From Streptomyces sp. LBL (GTDB lineage Bacteria; Actinomycetota; Actinomycetes; Streptomycetales; Streptomycetaceae), in NCBI RefSeq assembly GCF_029893585.1, contig NZ_JARXYX010000009.1, forward strand, positions 1 to 64,000: a stretch of DNA of 64,000 nucleotides, read 5' to 3'. The position numbers and the translations under genes are program-made. The notes beneath the pieces were generated by a model that was given only the letters and a program-made list of their open reading frames with translations, had not been told where the DNA came from and did no database searches. Shown in pieces: positions 54,594 to 62,560 of this stretch. The stretch's first letter is position 1, and the number at the start of each line of letters is the position of its first letter.

Positions 54594-55931
54594 CTACCTG
54601 GCTTCTCGGATGGCTAGCTGATCTTCGGACCGGGCCACGCCGAAGGCCTGGGGCGTGGGCTGACTCGCCATGTAGAGGCGGTCGGCGGTGCGGCGCGGGA
54701 GCGGGAAGTGCTGGTAGGCGCCGTGGATCCGGCCGTCGGCCGCCATCGGCCGCGCGTCGAAGCGGGCGAGGGTGACCAGCCGGTACGGCTCGCTGCCATG
54801 GCTGTCGAGCACCGCGATCTCGGTGATCCGGCGGACGCCGTCGGCGAACCGGGTGAGCTGGATGATGAGGTCCACGGCGCTGTTGATCTGGTCGTGCAGT
54901 GCCTCGAAGGGGATCTCCACCTCGGACATGGACGCCAGGGTCTTCAGCCGCATCAGCGCGTCCTCGGCGCTGTTGGCGTGCACGGTGGCCAGTGAGCCGT
55001 CGTGGCCGGTCGACATCGCCTGGAGCATGTCGAGGGACTCGCCGCCGCGGACCTCACCGACCACGATCCGGTCGGGGCGCATACGCAGCGAGTTGCGGAC
55101 CAGATCGCGGATGGTGATACGGCCCTTGCCCTCGACGTTCGCCGGACGCGACTCCAGCCGGACCACATGCCGTTGCTGCAGCTGGAGTTCGGCGGAGTCC
55201 TCGATGGTGATGATGCGGTCGCTGTCCGGGATCAGTCCGGAGAGGGAGTTGAGCAGGGTCGTCTTGCCGGTGCCCGTCGCGCCCGACACGATGATGTTGA
55301 ACCGCGCCTGCACCAGGCCCGACAGCAGGTACAGCATGTTCTCGTCGAGCGAGCCGAAGCCGGCCAGCTCGCTGAGCGTGAAGGAGCGGGGGAAGCGGCG
55401 GATGGTGAGGATGGCGCCGGTCAGGGACAGGGGCGGGATGATGACGTTGACGCGCTCGCCGGACGGGAGCCGGGCGTCCACCATCGGATTCGACTCGTCC
55501 ACCCGGCGGTTGACCGTCGACACGATCCGCTCGATGGTCTGCATCAGCTGGTCGTGGGAGGGGAAGCGCAGCGGGAGCTGTTCGACGCGGCCGCCGCGTT
55601 CGACGAAGATCGCGTCCGGGCCGTTCACCATGATCTCGGTGATCGACGCGTCTTCGAGCAGCGGCTCCAGTATGCCGAGGCCCAGCGCCTCGTCGACCAC
55701 CCTGCGGATCAGCTGCGAGCGCTCCACCGTCGAGAGCACCGGGCCCTCCCGGCTGATGATGTGCCCGAGCACCCGCTCCAGACGGGCCCGGCGCTCGGCC
55801 GCCGCCAGGGCACTCATCTCCGCGAGGTCGATCTCCTCCAGGAGTTTGGCCCGGTAGGAGGCGACCATGTGGCCGTCCTCGCCCCGGCTGCCGTTCTCTT
55901 CCGGGGAGTTGATGCGTGACCGCAGGCTCAT
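54594..55931 (-). CDS. tadA: Tad pilus assembly ATPase TadA/CpaF
   Basis: A 445-residue secretion ATPase of the VirB11/GspE family. N-terminal all-alpha part, then the NTD (ITEIMVNGPDAIFVERGGR) and the ATPase core: Walker A VSGATGTGKTTLLNSL, Asp box IITIEDSAELQL, Walker B VVGEVRGGESLDMLQAM, and His box STGHDGSLATVHANSAEDALMRL. ATG 55931 has GAGGAAA 8 nt upstream. It powers pilus assembly at the cytoplasmic face with TadB and TadC. Confidence 0.96.
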   Translation of the reverse strand: MSLRSRINSPEENGSRGEDGHMVASYRAKLLEEIDLAEMSALAAAERRARLERVLGHIISREGPVLSTVERSQLIRRVVDEALGLGILEPLLEDASITEIMVNGPDAIFVERGGRVEQLPLRFPSHDQLMQTIERIVSTVNRRVDESNPMVDARLPSGERVNVIIPPLSLTGAILTIRRFPRSFTLSELAGFGSLDENMLYLLSGLVQARFNIIVSGATGTGKTTLLNSLSGLIPDSDRIITIEDSAELQLQQRHVVRLESRPANVEGKGRITIRDLVRNSLRMRPDRIVVGEVRGGESLDMLQAMSTGHDGSLATVHANSAEDALMRLKTLASMSEVEIPFEALHDQINSAVDLIIQLTRFADGVRRITEIAVLDSHGSEPYRLVTLARFDARPMAADGRIHGAYQHFPLPRRTADRLYMASQPTPQAFGVARSEDQLAIREAR

Positions 55932-55941
55932 GGGTGTTTCC

Positions 55942-56376
55942 TCAGTGGTCGAGCGGCATGGTGGCGGTCTTCCGGGCGGGGTCGAAGTTCCAGCCGGGGA
56001 CGATCGACGGGATCGGGACGGTGGCGGTGACGGTGACCTCGTCACCGCTCTCCACAGGGGGGCAATCGACGGTCAGCCAGTCGCTGATCGCATTCACGCA
56101 CCCCTCCTGGGCGCTCTCGCCGATCGAGGCCGCCCGCGCACCCGCCCGGGCCGCGGTGCCGGCCTGCTGGGCGGTGTAGGCGATGAGTCCGATCTGTACG
56201 CCCGCCATCGCCACGAGGATCAGGATCGGGATGAACCCGAGGTATTCGAGCGCGACCTGACCGCGGTCGCGGCGAACCCCGCGCCCGCTGCGGCGGCTCC
56301 CGCGCCCGTCGTGGCGATTCCCGCGCCCGTCGTGGCGATTCCCGCGTCCGCTGTGGCGATTCCCCTCGTACGACAT
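55942..56376 (-). CDS. TadE-like pseudopilin with repetitive N-terminus
   Basis: A 144-residue protein. Residues 1-38 are a hydrophilic repeat (GNRHDGRGNRHDGRG), followed by DRGQVALEYLGFIPILILVAMAGVQIGLIAYTAQQAGTAARAGARAAS, the TadE-type motif with the G-x4-E-Y-like 'GQVALEY' processing site. The remainder is a small extracytoplasmic domain with two cysteines. The N-terminal repeat is absent from typical TadE proteins and comes from a 21-bp DNA repeat. Confidence 0.88.
   Translation of the reverse strand: MSYEGNRHSGRGNRHDGRGNRHDGRGSRRSGRGVRRDRGQVALEYLGFIPILILVAMAGVQIGLIAYTAQQAGTAARAGARAASIGESAQEGCVNAISDWLTVDCPPVESGDEVTVTATVPIPSIVPGWNFDPARKTATMPLDH
56278..56361. repeat. Four 21-bp repeats in a tadE 5' end
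   Basis: Four contiguous 21-bp units (two identical, two diverged; beginning CCCGCGCCCGTCG) encode seven-residue NRHDGRG-like repeats in frame, at the start of the pseudopilin gene. Confidence 0.85.
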
Positions 56377-56377
56377 C

Positions 56378-56779
56378 TCAGTCCTTCACCTCCTCTACGG
56401 CGCCGGCGTGGCCCCTCACGTCGAAGGGGAAGCCGATCGAGCCCGGGAAGAGGACGGGGACGTGGAGGGTGACGTCGGCCGTGACATAGCCGCCGGACGT
56501 GGCGCACTCCACCTCACCGCCCCACGCGTCCGGGAGCTTGTCCAGCCCCGCCTCTTCGCACGCCCCCTGCCGCTCGCCCTCCGGAACCGCCGTTCCCGCC
56601 CGTACCGCCTCGTCCGCAGCATTCCCCGCGAGCGTGAACGTGTATCCCAGCAGCACGAACTGCCACATCAGCACCAGGGTGAGGAGGATCAGCGGGGTCA
56701 TGCCGAGGAACTCGACGGTGACCTGGCCCTCGTCCCTCCGTCCGGGAACGGGAACGGGAACGGGAACGGGTGAGCGCAC
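56378..56779 (-). CDS. TadE-like pseudopilin
   Basis: A 133-residue protein starting with MRSPVPVPVPVPGRRDEGQVTVEFLGMTPLILLTLVLMWQFVLLGYTFTLAGNAADEAVRAG, the TadE membrane motif (GQVTVEF is the processing-like site). A short Cys-containing outer domain follows. GTG 56779 lies 2 nt after the cpaE stop and one nucleotide separates its stop from the next pseudopilin start, so the two pseudopilins and CpaE are translated together. The PVPVPVPVP start is encoded by a GGAACG hexamer repeat. Confidence 0.88.
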   Translation of the reverse strand: MRSPVPVPVPVPGRRDEGQVTVEFLGMTPLILLTLVLMWQFVLLGYTFTLAGNAADEAVRAGTAVPEGERQGACEEAGLDKLPDAWGGEVECATSGGYVTADVTLHVPVLFPGSIGFPFDVRGHAGAVEEVKD

Positions 56780-56781
56780 CG

Positions 56782-58089
56782 CTACCTCCCCAGCTCTCTG
56801 CGCCGCCGGAAGCCGACCGTCCCCCGGTCACCACCCCGGTCGCCACCCCGGCTGCCACCCCGGCTGCCACTCCGGTCGCCACCCCGGAACCGGCCCGCCC
56901 GGTGACCGGGCCCCTCGGCCCCCTTGACCAGCCCCAGTTCGGCCGCGAGACCCCACAGGGCCTGCTTCACCGTGCTTTTGCCGTCGAGTTCGTGGACCCG
57001 GCCGGCGTCCACCGCGCTCTGCAGTTCCTTGAAGTTGGCCGGGATCGCCGTGCCCGCGACGAGGGTTCCGGTGATCTTCTGGATCAGCGGGGGCTGGATC
57101 TCCGTACCGCGGGTGTGCCGGTTGACGACGACGGTCGTCTCCTCGGCCTTGCGGATCTGCAGCCGGTCCCACATGCGGACCGTGCGTTTGGCGCCCCGGA
57201 CGGCGACCACGTCGGGCGTGGTGACCAGCAGGGCCGTGTCGGCCATCTCCACGGCGGCGGCGCCCGCACCACCGAGCTGGGCGCCGCAGTCGACGACGAC
57301 GACCTCGTAGCGGGAGCGCAGGGCGCTGACGATCTGGCGGGCGGCGCGGTCGGTGACCTCCTCGCCGCGTTCGCCCTCGCCGGGCGCGAGCAGCAGGGCG
57401 ACGCCGGTGTCGTGGCGGAAGACGGCGTCGGCGAGGACACGCGGGGAGAGGTCGGTGATGGCGGCGAGGTCGACGACCGAGCGGCGGAACTGGACGTCGA
57501 GATAGGAGGCGATGTCGCCGGTCTGCAGGTCCATGTCCAGCAGGGCGGTGCTCCGGCCGGAGGCCTGCGCGGCGAGGGCGAGGTGGATGGCGGTGAGGGT
57601 GGCCCCCACGCCGCCCTTCGCCCCGCTGACCGTGACGACGGTACCGCCGACGCCGGTGAACACGTCTCCCCCGGCGCCCAGGTGACGCCGTACGCCCACG
57701 GACCACTGGGCGACCGCCTGGACCCGGCTGGCCAGCTCCTCGTAGCCGAGCGGCAAGGCGATCAGGCCGCGGGCACCGTAGTCCATGGCGGCCTGGAAGA
57801 GGCCGGGGCTGGCGTCGGAGGTGACCAGGATGACCCCGACGGACGGGAAGCGGAGAGCGACCTCGCGGATGAGTTCCAGGGCCGGGACCGGGCCGATGCG
57901 TTCATGTACGACCACGACCTCGGGCAGTTCGTCGATCGACTCGGCGGCGAGGCGGGCGAGGGCGTCGATGAGCTGGGTGGAGTCGACCACCGGGGCGAGC
58001 GGTTCGGCGTCCGGGAGCTGGCTGAGCAGTGTGGTGATGGACCGTACCGCGTCCGCGTCGCCGACTGCCGGGAGGATCCTCGTGGGCAT
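56782..58089 (-). CDS. cpaE: CpaE-like pilus localisation ATPase
   Basis: A 435-residue protein: a receiver-like N-terminal domain (1-125) and a ParA/MinD-type ATPase with deviant Walker A VSGAKGGVGATLTAIHLA, plus TALLDMDLQTGDIASYLDV and YEVVVVDCGAQLGGAGAAAVEMADTALLVTTPD. The lysine in KGGVGAT is kept. In Caulobacter CpaE localises pilus assembly to the pole. The last 45 residues are a Gly/Arg/Asp/Ser tail (SRGGSRGGDRGGDRG) encoded by a 12-bp repeat. It lies 9 bp after cpaB. Confidence 0.92.
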   Translation of the reverse strand: MPTRILPAVGDADAVRSITTLLSQLPDAEPLAPVVDSTQLIDALARLAAESIDELPEVVVVHERIGPVPALELIREVALRFPSVGVILVTSDASPGLFQAAMDYGARGLIALPLGYEELASRVQAVAQWSVGVRRHLGAGGDVFTGVGGTVVTVSGAKGGVGATLTAIHLALAAQASGRSTALLDMDLQTGDIASYLDVQFRRSVVDLAAITDLSPRVLADAVFRHDTGVALLLAPGEGERGEEVTDRAARQIVSALRSRYEVVVVDCGAQLGGAGAAAVEMADTALLVTTPDVVAVRGAKRTVRMWDRLQIRKAEETTVVVNRHTRGTEIQPPLIQKITGTLVAGTAIPANFKELQSAVDAGRVHELDGKSTVKQALWGLAAELGLVKGAEGPGHRAGRFRGGDRSGSRGGSRGGDRGGDRGTVGFRRRRELGR

Positions 58090-58098
58090 GGCGGCCTC

Positions 58099-58806
58099 TC
58101 ACTTGTCCTTGGCGAGTTCGTAGGTGCGGTCCTGCTCCGGGACGGTGGTGCCGGTGCCGGGCGCGACGAGTGCGAGCCGGACCTCCTTGGCGAACGACTC
58201 GGCGTACGTGATGCGCTGGGCGTCGAGAGTGGTGAGCGCGAAGGTGATCGGGACGGCCTTGGTCTCCTGCCGGGTGCGGTCGTCCGCGTCCTGCTTGAGC
58301 ACGGGGATCTTGCCGACGTCGATGACCCTGGCGCTGGTCACGATGATCTTGGACTGGTCGGGAGCACCCTCCCGCTGTCCCTCGAAGGTGGCGTACACGT
58401 TGACCGCCGAACCCGCCGTGATCTTCCCCGCGACACCGGTGGCCGCGTCGATCATGATGGCGACCTCCTGCTCCCCGGGCCGCAGAGCGGGCTGATCGAC
58501 GACCATGTCGCTCTGCAGCAGGGAGCCCGCTTTCAGCGTGGTGACGGCGATCTTGCCGCGGAGCTCGGAGAGATCGGTGACCGCGGTGTCCGGCAGCCAG
58601 CGCTTCGGCATCTCGGTCTTCTCGAACTGGCTCGCGCTGAGGCTGGTGTAGGGCTCCACCTCGGACTTCAGCCGGTACGCCGTGACCTCGGGGCCGACCT
58701 TGGACTTCACGTCGTTGATGACGGACAGCACGCCGGCGAACGCGCCGAGGGCGCACAGGACCGACAGGAGCAGGAGTATCACGCCGCGGCGCTGACGGGA
58801 GTTCAT
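58099..58806 (-). CDS. cpaB: SAF-domain CpaB/RcpC-like protein
   Basis: A 235-residue protein with an N-terminal membrane helix (GVILLLLSVLCALGAFAGVLSVI) and an SAF domain (YTSLSASQFEKTEMPKRWLPDTAVTDLSELRGKIAVTTLKAGSLLQ...), as in the CpaB/RcpC family associated with Tad secretion and flagellar P-ring assembly. In an organism without an outer membrane it probably works in the wall space. It lies 10 bp upstream of cpaE. Confidence 0.92.
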   Translation of the reverse strand: MNSRQRRGVILLLLSVLCALGAFAGVLSVINDVKSKVGPEVTAYRLKSEVEPYTSLSASQFEKTEMPKRWLPDTAVTDLSELRGKIAVTTLKAGSLLQSDMVVDQPALRPGEQEVAIMIDAATGVAGKITAGSAVNVYATFEGQREGAPDQSKIIVTSARVIDVGKIPVLKQDADDRTRQETKAVPITFALTTLDAQRITYAESFAKEVRLALVAPGTGTTVPEQDRTYELAKDK

Positions 58807-58923
58807 GAACCGTACGACCTCGTCGGGGGGGGGTTGGGTCTGGCGGGTGGGTCTTGCGGGCGGGTCTTGGCGGAGCCGGTCTTGCGGGCGGGTCTTGGCG
58901 GAGCGGGCAGGTTCCGCGGCGGC

Positions 58924-59949
58924 TCACCCGGCGGGCAGTTGGTTCCTGGGTACGGGGTTCTTGTGCGGGGGGTTCTTGTGCGCGGGGTTCTCGCGCGCAG
59001 GTGACAGGTTGTCGTACGCGGGGGACAGGTTGTCGTACGCGGGTGACTGGCTCTCGTCCACGAGCGACTGGTCTTCGTATGCGGACGACTCGTATGCGGA
59101 CGACTCATATGCGGGCGACTCGTATGCGGGCGATACCGGCGATACGGCGGAGCAGAAGACGCAGCGGTCGCCGATGACCTCGATGCCGCACCAGTGGCAG
59201 ATGTTCTGCCGTACCGAGGTGACCAGTTGGTAAAGCACCGACAGGTCGGGCAGGAAGGTGCAGAACTCGATCAGCTTGCCGGTGCCCCACCACAGCGCCG
59301 ACTCGGCCGGCAGCGTGGCCTCGCGCAGCCCCTGCACGTTCCAGGACTTGGCCAGCGTCGCGTTGACCCAGTCGGACTGCAGCTGCCCTCGGGCGACCAG
59401 CATCGAGGTGGTGAACTCCGGGCCCGTCAGGGTGACGCCGGGTTCGATGCGGACGAGCTGCTGCTGCGGGTGGGCGAGTACACCGAACTGGCTGCCCGGC
59501 ATCCAGGACTTGGCGTGCGACTTCAGGTTCACGGGGACGCGGTCGAGCCTGGCGACGGAGCCGAGGAGCGCGCCGGCGTGAAGATAGTGGGTGAGCAGCC
59601 GGGCGGCTGAGGCGAGCACGCCGGGGCTCAGGTCGCAGGAGGCGAGCTGGCGCAACTGGCGGGCCAGCACGGCGAGTCCGAGGGGTGGCAGATCGGGCTG
59701 GAACAGGGCGATCCGGTCGCTTTCCAGGAGGGAGCGGACCGTGAGCAACCGCCGCTCGACCTCCCGGGGGACCGCCTGCGAGCACACGACGATCACATGC
59801 CCGTGCAGGTCGATCAGCGTCTGCAGGGCGGCCAGTGACCGGTCGAGGGGCTGGCGGTCCAGGTCCGACAGGACAGCTGCGGGCACGGTTCGGTCGTCTT
59901 GCGGCGGCAGCGCCATGTCGGCACTGGTCACAGCGATGGCAGTTGACAC
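58924..59949 (-). CDS. Tad-locus zinc-ribbon protein with Tyr-rich repeat tail
   Basis: A 341-residue protein of unknown function heading the Tad operon. Residues 1-245 form a soluble domain with no motif I recognise; it has no signal peptide or membrane span. Residues 251-266 are a compact zinc ribbon, CHWCGIEVIGDRCVFC. The tail 270-335 is repetitive: SPAYESPAYESSAYESSAYE, then SPAYDNLSPAYDNL, then NPAHKNPPHKNP. GTG 59949 has GGGGAGC 5 nt upstream. The tail resembles low-complexity protein-binding regions. Its position suggests a regulator or assembly cofactor of the pilus. Confidence 0.75.
   Translation of the reverse strand: MSTAIAVTSADMALPPQDDRTVPAAVLSDLDRQPLDRSLAALQTLIDLHGHVIVVCSQAVPREVERRLLTVRSLLESDRIALFQPDLPPLGLAVLARQLRQLASCDLSPGVLASAARLLTHYLHAGALLGSVARLDRVPVNLKSHAKSWMPGSQFGVLAHPQQQLVRIEPGVTLTGPEFTTSMLVARGQLQSDWVNATLAKSWNVQGLREATLPAESALWWGTGKLIEFCTFLPDLSVLYQLVTSVRQNICHWCGIEVIGDRCVFCSAVSPVSPAYESPAYESSAYESSAYEDQSLVDESQSPAYDNLSPAYDNLSPARENPAHKNPPHKNPVPRNQLPAG
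58960..59130. repeat. Tandem repeats in the zinc-ribbon gene 3' half
   Basis: Three repeat families follow one another: TTCTTGTGCGCGGGG-type units near 58960-58995, 21-bp units with GGTTGTCGTACGCGGG at 59005-59045, and 12-15-bp GACTCGTATGCGG units at 59075-59130. All are in frame and encode the NPPHKNP, SPAYDNL and SSAYE repeats. Confidence 0.85.
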
Positions 59950-60224
59950 GCGCAGCTCCCCGAATCCCCATACCCGCGGGCCCCCGGCGTCACTCCGGGG
60001 CACCTCCTCGACTTCACTGCGTGACTACCTGAGCACTGTATCCACGCCCTTGTGGCCGGAGAACAGCGTTTCTGTGACTTCCTGCTGCTCTTGAGTACCA
60101 AAAAGGCAGTGTTTTCCACCCAGATGGGGCGCACTTGCCACGAAGCCGGGTTCCGCGGGGTGAGTTGGAGCCGCCTTTTCCGACTTTCCACCTGACTCCG
60201 GCGGCACGACTCTTGACAGGTGAA

Positions 60225-60238
60225 TTGGTCTGGACCAA
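60225..60238. promoter_or_regulatory. DasR-type operator before the chitinase gene
   Basis: TTGGTCTGGACCAA is a near-perfect match to the dre consensus (TGGTCTAGACCA), with one central change. It lies about 60 bp upstream of the chitinase start and just after a TTGACA. DasR is the GntR-family N-acetylglucosamine regulator controlling chitinase genes in Streptomyces, so glucosamine-6-phosphate relief of repression is expected. Confidence 0.75.
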
Positions 60239-60298
60239 CTTATAGGGCACGCGGTGGCCACCGTTCGTCCTCGTTCCTCTCCCCCACCGGAGGCACCA

Positions 60299-62050
60299 GT
60301 GCACCGCGAACCAGGCATGCCCGGACGCAGACGGATACGTACCCTCGCCGGCGCCCTCACCGCGACCGTCCTCGCCCTGACCGCCGGAGCGGCGGGCGCG
60401 GGTCAGGCTGCCGCGGGTCAGGCCGCCGCGGCCGACACCGACAACCTGAAAGCCGACACCAACAACACGAAGAACGCCGGCTTCGAGTCGGGCCTGGCCA
60501 ACTGGACGTGTTCGGGCGGCAGCGGTACGACCGCCTCCTCCCCGGTGCACGGCGGCTCGGCCGCCCTGAAGGCCACGCCGGCCGGACAGGACAACGCCCT
60601 CTGCTCACAGACGGTCGCGGTGAAGCCGAACTCGACGTACACGCTGAGCGCGTGGGTGCAGGGCGGGTACGCCTACCTGGGCGCGACCGGCACGGGAACG
60701 ACGGACGTGTCGACCTGGACCCCGGACTCGTCCTCGTGGAAACAACTGTCGACGACGTTCACCACAGGCTCGTCGACGACCTCGGTGACGGTGTACACCC
60801 ACGGCTGGTACGGCCAGGCCGCGTACTACGCGGACGACATCTCGGTGTACGGCCCCGACGGCGGCGGCGGTGGCGACGACCCGCAGCCGACGATCCCGGC
60901 CGCGCCCAGCGGTGTGTCCGTGACCGGAACCTCCTCCTCGTCCGTGTCCCTGGCCTGGAACACGGTCTCGGGAGCGACCGGCTACACCGTCTACCGCAAC
61001 GGCACGAAGGTCACGGCGGTGACGGGAACATCGGCCACGGTGACCGGCCTCGCGGCCACCACGTCGTACTCCTTCCAGGTCACGGCGACGAACGCGGCGG
61101 GTGAGTCGGCGAAGTCGGCGACGGTGACCGGCCGCACGGCGGCCTCCTCGGGCAACGGCGGCAACGTGCCCAAGCACGCCGTGACCGGCTACTGGCAGAA
61201 CTTCAACAACGGAGCGACGGTCCAGAAACTCTCGGACGTCCAGTCCCCGTACGACATCATCGCGGTCGCTTTCGCCGACGCGACGACCACACCGGGCGCC
61301 GTGACCTTCGCCCTGGACTCGGCCGGCCTCGGCGGCTACACGGTCGACCAGTTCAAGGCGGACGTGAGGGCGAAGCAGGCGGCGGGGAAGAAGGTCATCA
61401 TCTCGATCGGCGGCCAGAACGGCACGATCTCGGTGACCGACCCGACATCGGCGACGAACTTCGCGAACTCCGTGTACTCCCTGATGCAGACGTACGGCTT
61501 CGACGGCGTCGACATCGATCTGGAGAACGGCCTCAACGCGACGTACATGACGCAGGCGCTGCGGGCGCTGTCGGCGAAGGCGGGCCCGTCCCTGGTCCTC
61601 ACCATGGCCCCCCAGACGATCGACATGCAGTCGACGTCCAACACGTACTTCCAGACCGCCCTGAACGTGAAGGACATCCTCACGGTCGTCAACATGCAGT
61701 ACTACAACAGCGGTTCCATGCTGGGCTGCGACGGCAAGGTGTACAGCCAGGGCTCGGTCGACTTCCTGACCGCCCTGGCCTGCATCCAGCTGGAGGGCGG
61801 CCTGTCCCCGTCCCAGGTGGGCCTGGGCCTGCCGGCCTCTGCGCGCGGGGCGGGCAGCGGGTACGTGTCCCCGACCGTGGTGAACAACGCCCTGGACTGC
61901 CTGACGAAGGGCACGGGGTGCGGGTCGTTCAAACCGTCGCGGACCTATCCGGCGCTGCGGGGGGCCATGACGTGGTCCACCAACTGGGATGCGGCGGCGG
62001 GGAACGCGTGGTCGGGGGCGGTGGGACCGCACGTGCACGCGCTGCCGTGA
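60299..62050 (+). CDS. Secreted GH18 chitinase with CBM and FN3 domains
   Basis: A 583-residue secreted chitinase. Signal peptide residues 1-45 (TLAGALTATVLALTAGAAGAG), a carbohydrate-binding beta-sandwich (about 55-195, NAGFESGLANWTCSGGSG...YYADDISVYGP), a Gly linker, an FN3 domain (about 205-290, PAAPSGVSVTGTSSSSVSLAWN), then the GH18 catalytic domain with FDGVDIDLEN (catalytic glutamate last in DxxDxDxE) and MQYYNSG. GTG 60299 has GGAGG 6 nt upstream. It lies beside the Tad locus but is controlled separately, with its own dre operator. Confidence 0.95.
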   Translation: MHREPGMPGRRRIRTLAGALTATVLALTAGAAGAGQAAAGQAAAADTDNLKADTNNTKNAGFESGLANWTCSGGSGTTASSPVHGGSAALKATPAGQDNALCSQTVAVKPNSTYTLSAWVQGGYAYLGATGTGTTDVSTWTPDSSSWKQLSTTFTTGSSTTSVTVYTHGWYGQAAYYADDISVYGPDGGGGGDDPQPTIPAAPSGVSVTGTSSSSVSLAWNTVSGATGYTVYRNGTKVTAVTGTSATVTGLAATTSYSFQVTATNAAGESAKSATVTGRTAASSGNGGNVPKHAVTGYWQNFNNGATVQKLSDVQSPYDIIAVAFADATTTPGAVTFALDSAGLGGYTVDQFKADVRAKQAAGKKVIISIGGQNGTISVTDPTSATNFANSVYSLMQTYGFDGVDIDLENGLNATYMTQALRALSAKAGPSLVLTMAPQTIDMQSTSNTYFQTALNVKDILTVVNMQYYNSGSMLGCDGKVYSQGSVDFLTALACIQLEGGLSPSQVGLGLPASARGAGSGYVSPTVVNNALDCLTKGTGCGSFKPSRTYPALRGAMTWSTNWDAAAGNAWSGAVGPHVHALP

Positions 62051-62548
62051 CCATCCCCTTCGAATCGGGAAGTTGACATTCCCGCAGTACATCGGGCGGG
62101 GCACCGGGTCCGTCACGACCGGTGTCCCGCAGCCGCCACATGTCTTTCCCGGTCCCGGTCCAAGGCGTCGGGAGAGGCGGAGAGCTGACTGGCGGCGTAC
62201 AGCTGGGCCCTTCCACGGGACGTGAGGTCGCGCCGCCGCCCTTCCAGTGTCCCGGCCAGCGCCTGGACGCTGCCGGCACAGATACGATTCTCGGCGTAGT
62301 CGCGGGTTGAGCGAGTTCGTCCCGATATGGGCCCGGAACGTAGGGCAGGCGCGAGCTTCCAAGATCATGTGGGTGTCGAGTCCAGTGATCCCTACGGAAG
62401 TCCGTGCCCGCCGTCGTATCTTCTCCGATCCCGCCCGTCCTTGACCAACTCCGTGATCAGCCTGACGCTGCCGTGGTTGAACTGCCCGAACTGCTGGCCC
62501 GTTTGGCCGACGTTCCGGCACATCGTCCTGAACCTGGGATCGGCGTCA
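62051..62548. other. Gene-poor stretch with transposase remnant
   Basis: About 500 bp between the chitinase stop and the XRE regulator stop. It has no complete gene. The minus strand near 62070-62160 shows CGGCGTPVVTDPVPRPMYCG, a Cys-pair word like small zinc-finger proteins, but with no frame to support it. From about 62404 an ISAs1-like fragment follows. Confidence 0.4.
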
Positions 62549-62560
62549 TCAGCCGGGGCT
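62404..62560 (+). mobile_element. ISAs1-like transposase N-terminal remnant
   Basis: The plus-strand frame PPVLDQLRDQPDAAVVELPELLARLADVPAHRPEPGI matches the beginning of ISAs1-family DDE transposases, where 'LPELLARLADVPDPR' leads into the hydrophobic helix. The reading then stops making sense (no catalytic part remains), and it runs into the end of the XRE gene. It is a decayed insertion sequence. Confidence 0.5.
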
